This document shows positions 6,788-14,522 of a stretch of 49,110 nt of DNA, in pieces. The translations under genes and the position numbers were made by a program. Origin of the DNA: a bacterium (lineage in GTDB: Bacteria > SZUA-79 > Acidulodesulfobacterales > Acidulodesulfobacteraceae); the NCBI GenBank assembly GCA_027319095.1, contig DAHVNW010000006.1:18162-67271 (forward strand). Reading direction: 5' to 3'. Each line of letters starts with the position of its first letter. Positions within the stretch are counted from its first letter, which is position 1. A model generated the notes under the pieces. It worked only from the letters and a program-made list of their open reading frames with translations, was not told where the DNA came from and ran no database searches.

Positions 6788-7306
6788 TCATCTTTTCCAA
6801 TAAACTCTCGTCATCTTGTCTTCTTTAGAAAATGAATATTCGATTGTTCCCTTATATGCCCTTTCGATATTTTTTCCTATCCTCTGGGCAAGTTTATCAT
6901 CCGCAGTAATAATTTCGATAGTTTTATTTTCTTCATCTATGTTTATTTTTTCTATTCTCTCAAGCGGATTTATATAATTAGCTTTTTCTGCGGTATTTTT
7001 TATAAGGTTTACAATCTCATCCTTGTGTTTAAATAAGAAATCTCCCTTAAGCTCTACATCGCCTTCCATGTAACCGGTTTCTATTTTTTGACAAGCCGGA
7101 CACACGGTAAATACAACCTTGTCCGGATTTTTCATCAAATTTTTATACAGTTCTTCGTCTTTAACCCATCTTTTATTATGATACACGCTTCGGCATTTCG
7201 AGCAAATTGAAGGGTCTTTAAATTCAATAGCGCTTAAATAAGGATCTTTTAAATCTTCCTGTTGCTGTTTTTTAACCTTAGCCTTTGTGGCGTCCCATTT
7301 CTTCAT
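6788..7306 (-). CDS. BCAM0308/NMD3-like zinc-ribbon protein
   Basis: About 172 aa, with CSKC (near residue 35) and CPAC (near residue 71) forming a probable zinc ribbon. It then has an acidic alpha/beta domain (IDEENKTIEIITADDKLAQ) ending in MTRVYWKR. This layout matches the bacterial BCAM0308 family, distantly related to the NMD3 ribosome-export protein; its function is not established. ATG 7306 has a GGGGG site 5 nt upstream, so the ATG at 7318 is rejected. It lies downstream of the SHOCT gene on the same strand. Confidence 0.75.
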   Translation of the reverse strand: MKKWDATKAKVKKQQQEDLKDPYLSAIEFKDPSICSKCRSVYHNKRWVKDEELYKNLMKNPDKVVFTVCPACQKIETGYMEGDVELKGDFLFKHKDEIVNLIKNTAEKANYINPLERIEKINIDEENKTIEIITADDKLAQRIGKNIERAYKGTIEYSFSKEDKMTRVYWKR

Positions 7307-7398
7307 AATTGCCCCCAATATTATTTATGTAACACAGTAAGCCGATTGTTTTATTCCGGACGGATTTTTCAACCCGTTATGCATGCAAAAAACTGCAA

Positions 7399-7725
7399 TC
7401 AAGCGCCCTTAAGCGTATTCTTCATCTCTTCGTATTGTTCCTTCGTTATTTCACCATTTGCATATCTTTTTTTCAATATATCCATATGTTCTTCTGCTCT
7501 GCCGCCGTTATCCGGATAATAATAGCCGCCTTTACCCGGCCTGCCCCTAAATGCCAGTATTATTAAATAAACAACGGCTGAGATAATCACTACCGGGAAA
7601 AGCATCATTAAAAGCATCCATACAAGGCCTAATAAAGAACCCATCACGCCAAATCCGTAACCCATCATGGGCCACGAACCGGCAAACCCCGAGATCGAAC
7701 TGGGGGAAACCAATCCGTGCATCAT
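7399..7725 (-). CDS. SHOCT-domain membrane protein
   Basis: About 108 aa. A Gly/Met-rich start and one long membrane segment (GVMGSLLGLVWMLLMMLFPV onward) are followed by a basic GRPGKGG linker and a C-terminal SHOCT motif (ILKKRYANGEITKEQYEEMK). SHOCT is a short oligomerisation motif often found at the ends of membrane proteins. ATG 7725 is favoured because GGAGG is 7 nt before it; the ATG at 7731 is too close to that site. Function unknown. It may share a transcript with the downstream zinc-ribbon gene. Confidence 0.85.
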   Translation of the reverse strand: MMHGLVSPSSISGFAGSWPMMGYGFGVMGSLLGLVWMLLMMLFPVVIISAVVYLIILAFRGRPGKGGYYYPDNGGRAEEHMDILKKRYANGEITKEQYEEMKNTLKGA

Positions 7726-7928
7726 AGCCATTCCTCCTTAAGACAATTAAATTAATTATGGTTATAAAATTCAAGTTTCGTGCTATAATCAAAGGCTTCG
7801 ATTTGCAAACAAGCCCAAGTAAATAGCTATATAATTTAAACCATGTTTGAACAGCTGAAAATCGGCGTTTATATTTTAATGATACATCAATTATTTTATA
7901 AGTCAATTTGCCAGTTTTCTTATGCCGG

Positions 7929-7948
7929 CTTTCTTAATCTTAAGAAAG
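7929..7948. repeat. 9-bp inverted repeat upstream of the alcohol dehydrogenase gene
   Basis: CTTTCTTAA (7929-7937) and TTAAGAAAG (7940-7948) are exact reverse complements around a 2-bp centre, 107 bp before the ADH start. This is operator-like symmetry; no T-run follows. It is the only clear structure in the 7732-8054 gap. Confidence 0.4.
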
Positions 7949-8054
7949 AGTCGAACGCCTCAAATGTAGAAATTGCCGAAAAGGAATTTATCTGATAAAA
8001 TAAAAAGAATAATCATCTGACAACAATAAAGATAATTTAGTTGCGAGCGCCGTT

Positions 8055-9086
8055 ATGAAATCGATGCTGTTAAAAGAAACATCGGACTTAAAAATTAATA
8101 AATCACCTTTGTCGCTTGTAGAATCAAAAATTCCTGAAATTAATGAAAATGAGGTTCTGATAAAAATTCAAGCCTGTGCCGTATGCCATACCGAATTAGA
8201 CGAAATCGAAGGCAGGATTAAACCGATTAAATTACCTGTTATTCCGGGGCATCAAATTGTAGGAACGGCGGTTGAAATCGGAAAAGGCGTAAAAAAGCTT
8301 AAAATCGGGGACAGAATAGGCATCGGCTGGATTAACTCGGCCTGCGGGAAGTGCGAATATTGCAAAAGCGGATTGGAAAATCTATGTTCGGGGTTTGCGG
8401 CTACGGGAAAAGATGTCGACGGAGGTTATGCCGAATATACCAAAATAAACGAAAATTATGCCGCCTTAATTCCTGATTCTTTTACCGACGAAGAAGCGTC
8501 GCCGCTTTTATGCGCCGGCGCCGTAGGTTACAGGGCGTTAAAATTAGCAAATATTAAAGATGGCCTGAATTTGGGGTTACTTGGATTCGGCGCTTCAAAT
8601 CATCTGGTTTTAAAGATTGCGAAAGCGGTTTATCCTTCTTCTAAATTTTTTGTTTTCGCAAGGTCTGAAAACGAAAGAAAATTTGCAATTGAGCTCGGCG
8701 CATACTGGAGCGGGGATACTTCGGAAATTTCTCCTGAAAAATTAAATGCCGTAATAGATACTACTCCTGTTTGGAAACCGGTAGTAGAAGCATCGAAAAA
8801 TTTAAAACCGTGCGGACGATTGGTTATCAATAATATCAGAAAGGAAGATTCAGATAAGGAATATCTTGTCAATATCGATTATTCAAGGGATTTATGGATG
8901 GAAAAGGAGATAAAATCCGTAGCCAACGTGACTTTTGCCGATATCGAGGATGTCTTGGATATTGCCGCTAAACACGATATAAAGCCGGAATTTCAGGTTT
9001 TCGATTTAGAAGACGCAAATATAGCGCTTAACGAAATTAAAAATAAAAATATCTTCGGCGCCAAAGTATTAAGAGTTCGTAGCTAA
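8055..9086 (+). CDS. Zinc-dependent medium-chain alcohol dehydrogenase
   Basis: A 343-aa MDR-family dehydrogenase. The catalytic zinc site includes Cys44 and His45 (ACAVCHTEL) and PGHQIVG, where Gln replaces the more usual Glu, as in a known ADH subgroup. The structural zinc lobe is CGKCEYCKSGLENLC. The NAD(P) site is LGLLGFGASNHLVL, followed by SENERKFAIELGAYWSG. It should oxidise or reduce an alcohol/aldehyde pair in the cytoplasm; substrate unknown. It is convergent with the alpha/beta hydrolase and stands alone. Confidence 0.92.
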   Translation: MKSMLLKETSDLKINKSPLSLVESKIPEINENEVLIKIQACAVCHTELDEIEGRIKPIKLPVIPGHQIVGTAVEIGKGVKKLKIGDRIGIGWINSACGKCEYCKSGLENLCSGFAATGKDVDGGYAEYTKINENYAALIPDSFTDEEASPLLCAGAVGYRALKLANIKDGLNLGLLGFGASNHLVLKIAKAVYPSSKFFVFARSENERKFAIELGAYWSGDTSEISPEKLNAVIDTTPVWKPVVEASKNLKPCGRLVINNIRKEDSDKEYLVNIDYSRDLWMEKEIKSVANVTFADIEDVLDIAAKHDIKPEFQVFDLEDANIALNEIKNKNIFGAKVLRVRS

Positions 9087-9104
9087 ATTTTCATTATGCA
9101 AAAA

Positions 9105-9767
9105 TCATAGATGTTTTGTAAACCATGCCGCAGTTAGTCGGGAAACCTCCTCCAGCGCTCCGGGCTCTTCAAACAAATGCGTTGCCCCCCGTATTATTTC
9201 AAGTTTCTTTTCAGCCGTTATGCTTTTATAAGCGGCCTTATTTAATTCTATAACCTCAAAATCTTCGCCTCCGACAATTAACAGCGTAGGCGCTTTTAAT
9301 TTTGGCAGGCTTCGCATGGCAAGGTCTGGACGGCCACCCCTCGAAACCACTGCGTAAATAATTGCCTGCCTTTCTGCTGCCGCTGTGAGGGCGGCTGCGG
9401 CTCCGGTACTTGCACCGAAATAACCTAATTGTAAATCCTTTAATTTACGTTCATTAATAAGCCAATCCGTAACGTCAACAAGCCTTTTCGAAAGAAGGCC
9501 GATATTAAACCGGTATTCAGCGGTGTAACTATCTATTTTCTCTTCTTCTGCCGTAAGAAGGTCAAAAAGAAGGGTTCCAAGGTCATTTTTTTTTAAAAAA
9601 TCGGCTACGTATATGTTTCTTTTACTTAATCTGCCGCTGCCGCTGCCGTGTGCAAAAATAACCAAACCTTTAGCTTTGAGTGGGATTTCAAGATTTCCGT
9701 AAATATTTTTACCGTTAATACGAATTAAAACTTTTTCGTTTAAGGGAAACCTGGGGTCTATATCCAT
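9105..9767 (-). CDS. Alpha/beta hydrolase (dienelactone-hydrolase-like)
   Basis: A 220-aa alpha/beta hydrolase. The oxyanion segment is FAHGSGSGRLSKRN, the nucleophile elbow is GYFGASTGAAAAL (catalytic Ser), the acid is in LLIVGGEDFEV, and the catalytic His is in GATHLFEEPG. The GSGSGR and GASTGAAAA motifs are typical of the small hydrolases often found alone or fused to phosphoribosyltransferase domains. Substrate unknown. No signal peptide, so cytoplasmic. Confidence 0.88.
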   Translation of the reverse strand: MDIDPRFPLNEKVLIRINGKNIYGNLEIPLKAKGLVIFAHGSGSGRLSKRNIYVADFLKKNDLGTLLFDLLTAEEEKIDSYTAEYRFNIGLLSKRLVDVTDWLINERKLKDLQLGYFGASTGAAAALTAAAERQAIIYAVVSRGGRPDLAMRSLPKLKAPTLLIVGGEDFEVIELNKAAYKSITAEKKLEIIRGATHLFEEPGALEEVSRLTAAWFTKHL

Positions 9768-9901
9768 TTGCCGATAGAAAATTAATATAATTTAAATAAC
9801 AAACGTTAATTTAAGTATATACGCATTAATAATAAAATCAAATATTAAAAGCAATCTTAAGCGATTAAATTTTAAATTATAAATAAAATACAAAAATAGA
9901 C

Positions 9902-9930
9902 TTGACAGGGTGTGATTTATTTAATATTAT
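9902..9930 (+). promoter_or_regulatory. Sigma-70-type promoter of the Nramp gene
   Basis: TTGACA (9902-9907), 17-nt spacer, TATTAT (9925-9930). The -10 box overlaps the Fur-box-like palindrome that follows, so a bound repressor would block transcription. Confidence 0.65.
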
Positions 9931-9959
9931 AATGATAATGATTTTTATTATCATTATAA
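9927..9959. promoter_or_regulatory. Fur-box-like operator upstream of the Nramp gene
   Basis: Two exact 13-bp inverted arms (9927-9939 and 9947-9959) are separated by 7 bp. The ATAATGATAATGAT content closely matches the Fur consensus built from GATAAT repeats. It overlaps the -10 box and lies 61 bp before the Nramp start. Metal-dependent repression by Fur, possibly the protein at 1694-2161, is inferred. Confidence 0.8.
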
Positions 9960-10019
9960 CGGTTTCAGTTAAATTAAATATAAAAAATTAACAATAACAC
10001 GACAGGCAAGAACTAATTT

Positions 10020-11378
10020 ATGGAAAATACTCCGTTAATATCCGGAAATACTAAAGAAAAAAGAACGGCGGGAGAGAAAAAAGTGCGCGGAAAAGGCAGG
10101 AGATGTAGGAAAAGTAAATTTTTCGCATTAAATAAACGTTCTCTTTACAGAGGATTTCATTTTTTAAAAGTTTTAGGTCCGGGTTTCGTAGTTATGATTG
10201 CAGATATGGATGCTGGTTCGGTTGCCACGGCGGGGGTTTCCGGCGCGCAATGGGGCTATAAACTCATACCTCTCCAGATACTTTTAATTCCTATCCTTTA
10301 TTTAATACAGTCAATGACTTCAAGGTTGGGATGCGTTACAAGAAAAGGCCACGGGGAATTAATAAAAGAATACTACGGCAATAAATGGGCGACATTTGCG
10401 ACGGCTACGTTGTTTCTTGTTGTATTTTCCGCGCTTATTACGGAATTTTCGGGTATTGCTGCCAGCGGAGAGATATTTGGAATTCATAAGGTTTATACCG
10501 TAGGTATAAGTTTTTTAGTTCTACTTTTAGTTGTTTTTACGGGAAGCTACCGCAGGGCGGAAAATATTGCTCTCATTTTTTCTCTTACCGGATTTGTTTT
10601 TATACCTGCAGCTATTTTTGCTCATCCAAATATTCACGATATCGTTTTTAAAGGACTTTTCGGTTCACAACCGCTTAAGAACAAAGATTATATATGGCTT
10701 ATTGCGGCAAACGCCGGAGCGGTTATAATGCCCTGGATGATTTATTACCAGCAGAGCGCGACAGTAGATAAAAATTTATGTAAAAAAGACGTAAAGCTGG
10801 CTGAAACGGACACGCTTATCGGCAGTATCGCGACCCAAATTCTTATGATTGCGGTTATAATTATGACCGGAGCTACTCTTTACAAGGCGCATATACTTCC
10901 GTCGACGGCAAAGGCGATAGGGGAATCTTTAATACCCTTGGCAGGGAAATATGCAGGCGCCCTATTTGCCGCAGGTCTTTACAGCTCTAGCCTTTTAGCC
11001 GCTTTCGTCGTTTCTATGGCATTTACGTGGGCGGCCGGCGAAACTTGGGGCTACAAGCACAGTTTGAACCACCGCTTTAGCGAAGCAAAACTGTTTTATT
11101 TCATATATATTGCTTTAATTTTTATATCGGCTATGCTTGTTTTAATTCCGGGAATTCCGTTGGTAACTATTATGGTTGATGTCGAAGCCTTTAACGGATT
11201 TATTCTTCCCATAGTTCTCGGATTTTTGATTGCGCTTGCCGGAAGCAAAAGGATACTGGGGGAATACGCCTATTCTAAAAAATCCATTGCAATAGTAGGC
11301 ATTCTTGGTTTAGTAATGGTGGTTTTAGGAATTATAACGGCGCTGCCGCAAAGCTGGTTGAATTATATTAACCTATAA
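10020..11378 (+). CDS. Nramp (SLC11)-family divalent metal transporter, divergent motif variant
   Basis: A 452-aa protein with about 11 membrane helices after a Lys/Arg-rich 45-residue head. Helix 1 reads GPGFVVMIADMDAGS: the canonical DPGN metal motif is Asp64-Ala-Gly-Ser67, with an additional acidic Asp62. Helix 6 reads GAVIMPWMIYYQQS, keeping the metal-coordinating Met237 but with Trp instead of His in MPH. It is thus an Nramp relative outside the classic MntH group, possibly with altered ion choice (Mn, Fe or Mg); the substrate is inference. The Fur-box-like operator on its promoter points to iron or manganese import. Confidence 0.85.
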   Translation: MENTPLISGNTKEKRTAGEKKVRGKGRRCRKSKFFALNKRSLYRGFHFLKVLGPGFVVMIADMDAGSVATAGVSGAQWGYKLIPLQILLIPILYLIQSMTSRLGCVTRKGHGELIKEYYGNKWATFATATLFLVVFSALITEFSGIAASGEIFGIHKVYTVGISFLVLLLVVFTGSYRRAENIALIFSLTGFVFIPAAIFAHPNIHDIVFKGLFGSQPLKNKDYIWLIAANAGAVIMPWMIYYQQSATVDKNLCKKDVKLAETDTLIGSIATQILMIAVIIMTGATLYKAHILPSTAKAIGESLIPLAGKYAGALFAAGLYSSSLLAAFVVSMAFTWAAGETWGYKHSLNHRFSEAKLFYFIYIALIFISAMLVLIPGIPLVTIMVDVEAFNGFILPIVLGFLIALAGSKRILGEYAYSKKSIAIVGILGLVMVVLGIITALPQSWLNYINL

Positions 11379-11481
11379 ATATTTTTATTAATACTTATAA
11401 AAAAGAGTTTAATCGTTATTTAGGGTTCGCGGTTAAAAACTTATTAAGATGTTTTAATATGTTTATATATTATTTATTTTG

Positions 11482-11594
11482 GAATTATGCACTTGACAAA
11501 GCAGGAGCGCTTCGCTGTTATTGCGAGCGCCAGCGAAGCAATCTATTATAGGTTCTTATTAAAATACTATACCGCTTTGTCAAGTGCATAATTC
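11482..11594. mobile_element. 113-bp MITE-like element with exact 21-bp terminal inverted repeats
   Basis: Positions 11482-11502 and 11574-11594 are perfect 21-bp reverse complements. Inside, GCTTCGCTG and CAGCGAAGC (11531-11539) form a second hairpin around a TTGCGAGCGC block of the kind seen in dispersed non-coding repeats of many bacteria. It has no coding capacity. Target duplication is not obvious. It fills part of the 11379-11884 gap; the rest of that gap is AT-rich. Confidence 0.7.
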
Positions 11595-11733
11595 AGCTTA
11601 TTTTTAAATTGGAATTTGAATTTTATTTAATTTTGAAATAACGCGTATTTGCTATATAATGTATATGTGGATTATTTTGGTTATTTGCAATCTTTCCTTT
11701 ATATATAACAAGCCTTATTAATATATTCTACTG

Positions 11734-11761
11734 AAGGAGGCTGAAAGAAATGAAACTGTAG
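11734..11761 (+). other. Strong ribosome site followed by a three-codon frame
   Basis: AGGAGG (11735-11740) is followed after 9 nt by ATG AAA CTG TAG (11750-11761). The initiation signal is as good as those of real genes but the frame ends at once. It may be the start of a lost gene or a minimal leader frame. Confidence 0.3.
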
Positions 11762-11884
11762 GTTAGAAGTATTTATTCGCTAAAAAATGTATGCTGAAGT
11801 ATATGAACATTATCACATAAAACGGGATTATCATATCAATATTATATATGCTATATTAATTATTCATAAAGGGGTAAAAAGAAA

Positions 11885-12508
11885 ATGAAAACAGTTTACG
11901 ATATCGATATTTATGAGAATCTTAATGAAATAATAAATCCAGAGCACTCGTGTTTAGTCATTTGGGATGTCCAGAACGGGCTTGTTTCCCGTATTTTTAA
12001 CAAAGATGAGTTTATTAAAAATTTAAGCAATTTATTAGGCAAATTAAGAACTAAAATTCCCACGGTTTATACGCTTATAACTCCTCCGGTTAAACAGTTC
12101 AGGTCTTCATGGGCTTACTACTCTATGATGAAGCGTTTCGGCACAGACGATCCTTTAAAAATAGCGGATTTTATGGCTAAAGATACTCCCGAGAGAGAGT
12201 TGCATTCCGGGGTTAAACCGCAGAGCGGCGATATTGTCATAGAAAAGCCTACAGCAAGCATTTTCATAGGAACGTATTTCGAATATATGTTGAGAAATAG
12301 AGGGATAGAAACAATTATTTTCACCGGAATCGCAACGGAAATTGGAGTAGAATCTTCCGCGAGGGATGCTTCAAACAGAGGTTTTTATCCAATAATCGTT
12401 TCAGATTGCGTTTCCTCAATGGACAGGCAGGCGCATGAAAGGTCGTTAGAAAACATGGCTAAGATGTTTATTTGCGAAAAATCCGAAAAAATAATAGAAA
12501 ATATATAA
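11885..12508 (+). CDS. Isochorismatase-like hydrolase lacking the active-site Cys
   Basis: A 207-aa protein of the cysteine-hydrolase/isochorismatase fold. The catalytic Asp is in CLVIWDVQNG and the Lys region is IVIEKPTASIF. The segment GIATEIGVESSARDASNRGF has Gly154 where amidase members have the nucleophilic Cys. That variant occurs in EntB/PhzD isochorismatases and in YecD-like proteins, so nicotinamidase-type amide cleavage is unlikely. GGGG lies about 11 nt before the ATG. The substrate is unknown; the next gene is an SDR enzyme beyond a parS site. Confidence 0.85.
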   Translation: MKTVYDIDIYENLNEIINPEHSCLVIWDVQNGLVSRIFNKDEFIKNLSNLLGKLRTKIPTVYTLITPPVKQFRSSWAYYSMMKRFGTDDPLKIADFMAKDTPERELHSGVKPQSGDIVIEKPTASIFIGTYFEYMLRNRGIETIIFTGIATEIGVESSARDASNRGFYPIIVSDCVSSMDRQAHERSLENMAKMFICEKSEKIIENI

Positions 12509-12533
12509 AATTAAATGTTTTTAGGTACTTTTA

Positions 12534-12549
12534 TGTTTCACGTGAAACA
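12534..12549. other. parS: parS chromosome-partition site (distal copy)
   Basis: An exact TGTTTCACGTGAAACA palindrome, the standard ParB-binding parS consensus, lies between the isochorismatase-like gene and the SDR gene. A second identical site lies 10 kb away at 22530-22545, just ahead of parA. Confidence 0.93.
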
Positions 12550-12562
12550 TAACTTTTAATCG

Positions 12563-13450
12563 ATGAAAAATTTAAAAAATAAAACAATATTTATAACCGG
12601 CGCAACTGACGGAATAGGCAGACAGACGGCGATAATACTTTCTAAGGAAAATAAAGTCGTAATACATGGTAAAGACGCGTTTAAATGCGAAAATACCGCG
12701 GAAGAAATTAAAAAAATAAATAAAGGCGGCGAAGTTTATTGCGTAACAGGGGATTTAAGCGTTTTGAACGAAGTTAAAGAATTATCTTTTAAAATAAAGA
12801 ATGAGTTCCCGGCGCCAGACATACTCATAAACAATGCCGGCATATTTAACCCCAAAAAAGAGATTACGGCCGACGGTCTAGAAAAAACATTTGCAGTCAA
12901 TTACCTTTCGCATTTTTATCTTACGCTGTCGCTTTTAAATAATTACGATTTAAAATATCCCATGAATATTATGAACGTGAGTTCTATGGCTCATCAAAAT
13001 ATTACCGATAAAAATTTCCTTAAATTTATCTATTTTAAAAATTATTATGAAGGGCATGATGCTTATGCTATTTCGAAATTTTGCCAGATTTTGTTTACTT
13101 ATGAACTTGCCGGTAAACTAAGCAAAAATGGAATATTGGTTAATTGTCTGCATCCGGGCGTAATTAATACAAAACTTTTAAAAGCAGGCTGGCCTGCCGC
13201 AGGGGCGGCGTATTCTTTTGCCGTCTCGGCAGTTTCAAAAATCTTTTCAACCGCCGATAATTCTTCACCTGCAAGAGGCGCTTTAAACATTATAAATGGA
13301 ATAGAAAATTCCGAAAATAAAAGGCTGACGGGGAAATATTTTGTTTCCGGTAAAGAATCGAAATCAAACAGCCTTTCTTATAATGAAACCCTTCAGGACG
13401 AATTGTGGAAATTAAGCATTCAAATGACCGGAATAGATTTAAAGCTTTAA
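12563..13450 (+). CDS. Short-chain dehydrogenase/reductase (SDR)
   Basis: A 295-aa classical/extended SDR. ITGATDGIGRQTA is the NAD(P) glycine motif (residues 10-22), LINNAGIF the central strand, MNVSSMAHQN supplies the catalytic Ser, and DAYAISKFCQ holds the Tyr-x-x-x-Lys pair. The layout resembles the retinol-dehydrogenase/WW-oxidoreductase subgroup. Substrate unknown. It begins 13 nt after a parS site, so the gene start and ParB binding may interfere. Confidence 0.9.
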   Translation: MKNLKNKTIFITGATDGIGRQTAIILSKENKVVIHGKDAFKCENTAEEIKKINKGGEVYCVTGDLSVLNEVKELSFKIKNEFPAPDILINNAGIFNPKKEITADGLEKTFAVNYLSHFYLTLSLLNNYDLKYPMNIMNVSSMAHQNITDKNFLKFIYFKNYYEGHDAYAISKFCQILFTYELAGKLSKNGILVNCLHPGVINTKLLKAGWPAAGAAYSFAVSAVSKIFSTADNSSPARGALNIINGIENSENKRLTGKYFVSGKESKSNSLSYNETLQDELWKLSIQMTGIDLKL

Positions 13451-13646
13451 GATGCAAACATATAAACCGCGCAAATTCAAAACAGGTTAATTTTTTAATT
13501 AAAGTTAGTCCGCCCTGAATTGTAATTTTTAAAATATATGGTAATATTATTATATATCGTTTTTATAAATAATGCTTTAATATCCCAAAATCGCTGATAG
13601 AAAAGTTTAAAATAACTTTAAAGATACATAGATACTGCATAAGCGG

Positions 13647-13709
13647 CACTTAGGCCGGCATAAAGGCCACTTAAGCAGGCACAAAAGTCACTTCAGCAGG
13701 CACAAAAGT
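13647..13709. repeat. Three tandem 21-bp repeats
   Basis: Units begin at 13647, 13668 and 13689. Units 2 and 3 differ at one base; unit 1 is more diverged. The consensus is close to CACTTAAGCAGGCACAAAAG. They lie directly beside a second array with a different period, in a 557-bp stretch (13451-14007) with no convincing gene. Confidence 0.8.
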
Positions 13710-13718
13710 TTTACTTTT

Positions 13719-13790
13719 GTAAACGCCTGCTTCCGTATTTTTGTAAACGCCTGCTTCCGTATCTTTATAAACGCCAGCATGAGTATATTT
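13719..13790. repeat. Three tandem 24-bp repeats
   Basis: Units begin at 13719, 13743 and 13767. The first two differ at one base and the third is diverged. The core is AAACGCCTGCTTCCGTAT. Both arrays are multiples of three, so a minus-strand frame through them shows an octapeptide VYKNTEAG-type repeat, but this frame overlaps the start of the PqqD gene and lacks support as a gene. Confidence 0.8.
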
Positions 13791-13799
13791 ATATCCGCA

Positions 13800-13925
13800 T
13801 ACGCTGGAACAATAAGGCTTCTGCCGGTATTCCCCTTCTTTATATGGGAGAAGTAATGCTGGACAAGCATCCTTTTCCTTGTAAGGAAGGGTTAGGAGAG
13901 GGCGATGAGCGAAAAGATAATCTTC
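13800..13925 (-). repeat. Degenerate dispersed-repeat-like block
   Basis: Read on the minus strand, this stretch contains CCTAACCCTTCCTTACAAGG with an inner near-palindrome and then CTTCTCCCATATAAAGAAGG. Conceptual translation gives LLTLPYKEK and LLLPYKEGEYRQKP, peptides I associate with spurious frames in dispersed non-coding repeats. It looks like a decayed interspersed repeat; I cannot show other copies from this window. Confidence 0.4.
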
Positions 13926-14007
13926 TACCGGTAATTTTTGGTTAATATAAATACTTATGATGCCTACAATAATAAAAATCAAAAATAGTATGATTTTATA
14001 GCAAATT

Positions 14008-14283
14008 ATGAGAACATTTAAACTTTCCAATTCGGTGGACATCAGAAGCGAGGAGGGAAAATATCTTCTTTTCGATAACGTTAGCGGAAGTATTTTTAAA
14101 CTTAACGAATTATCGTATGAAATTTTATCTTTATGCGACGGCTCGCACGCCGAAGAAAAAATTTTAGATAAAATTTCGGGTATGTTCGATGCTCCGGCAG
14201 AAAATATTTATAACGATTTTAATTCTTTAATTAATATTCTTTTAGAAAAAGGGTATATTTTGATTATGCAACATAATATATAA
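14008..14283 (+). CDS. PqqD-family peptide chaperone (RiPP recognition element)
   Basis: A 91-aa stand-alone PqqD-like winged-helix protein: SNSVDIRSEEGKYLLFDNVSG beta-hairpin, then FKLNELSYEILSLCDGSHAEEKI, the family signature, and DFNSLINILLEKGYI at the end. Such domains bind the leader peptides of ribosomally made, modified peptides and hand them to a maturase. A 34-codon gene with a precursor-like leader starts 40 nt downstream on the same strand. No radical-SAM, cyclase or protease gene is adjacent; the next gene is bacterioferritin. The partner enzyme, if any, must be elsewhere. Confidence 0.85.
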   Translation: MRTFKLSNSVDIRSEEGKYLLFDNVSGSIFKLNELSYEILSLCDGSHAEEKILDKISGMFDAPAENIYNDFNSLINILLEKGYILIMQHNI

Positions 14284-14323
14284 ACTTATATATAAACTTT
14301 ATTAAAAAAGGGGGTGAAAGTTT

Positions 14324-14428
14324 ATGAAAAAAACTTATGAAGCGCCGTTATTTCAGGAAATTCCTGCCGAAGAATTTTATAGCATCATAGTTGAAGGTTA
14401 TGGAATGAAGGATTCATGCTATTCCTGA
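14324..14428 (+). CDS. Putative RiPP precursor peptide, 34 aa
   Basis: A GGGGGTGA site lies 7 nt before ATG 14324. The peptide begins MKKTYEAPLFQEIP, with a Tyr-x-x-Pro leader motif like that recognised by PqqD-type domains in lasso and related RiPPs, and has an acidic middle (AEEFYS). It ends in a short candidate core, GYGMKDSCYS, with one Cys plus Tyr, Ser and Asp residues. It directly follows the PqqD-like gene, and a hairpin (14464-14519) closes the unit. Size, leader, ribosome site and context support a real gene; class and modification are unknown. The Thr at core position -2 typical of lasso leaders is absent. Confidence 0.65.
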   Translation: MKKTYEAPLFQEIPAEEFYSIIVEGYGMKDSCYS

Positions 14429-14463
14429 AAGGAATGTAAAAAATAGCGCAGGTTGCGCTTACG

Positions 14464-14522
14464 CCCCGCCATAATTTAATATTGATGCAAAATTCTCCTA
14501 AAATATAAATATGGCGGGGTTT
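14464..14522 (+). terminator. Hairpin/terminator after the PqqD-peptide unit
   Basis: CCCCGCCATA (14464-14473) pairs exactly with TATGGCGGGG (14510-14519) around a 36-nt loop, followed by TTTCTT. A smaller GCGC/GCGC hairpin precedes it. Confidence 0.5.

Noticed and set aside
7547-7906. 119-aa minus-strand frame overlapping the SHOCT gene
   Set aside because: Reads most of the SHOCT gene in another frame of the same strand, with unlikely composition and no ribosome site.
11885-12508. Nicotinamidase annotation for the isochorismatase-like gene
   Set aside because: The nucleophilic Cys position is Gly154, so a thiol amidase is unlikely.
13647-13790. CRISPR array
   Set aside because: Repeats are directly tandem with no unique spacers and only three units each.
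13671-14042. 123-aa minus-strand frame with an octapeptide repeat
   Set aside because: It runs through the two tandem arrays and a repeat-like block, overlaps the start of the PqqD gene in antisense, and lacks a ribosome site; treated as a repeat artefact.
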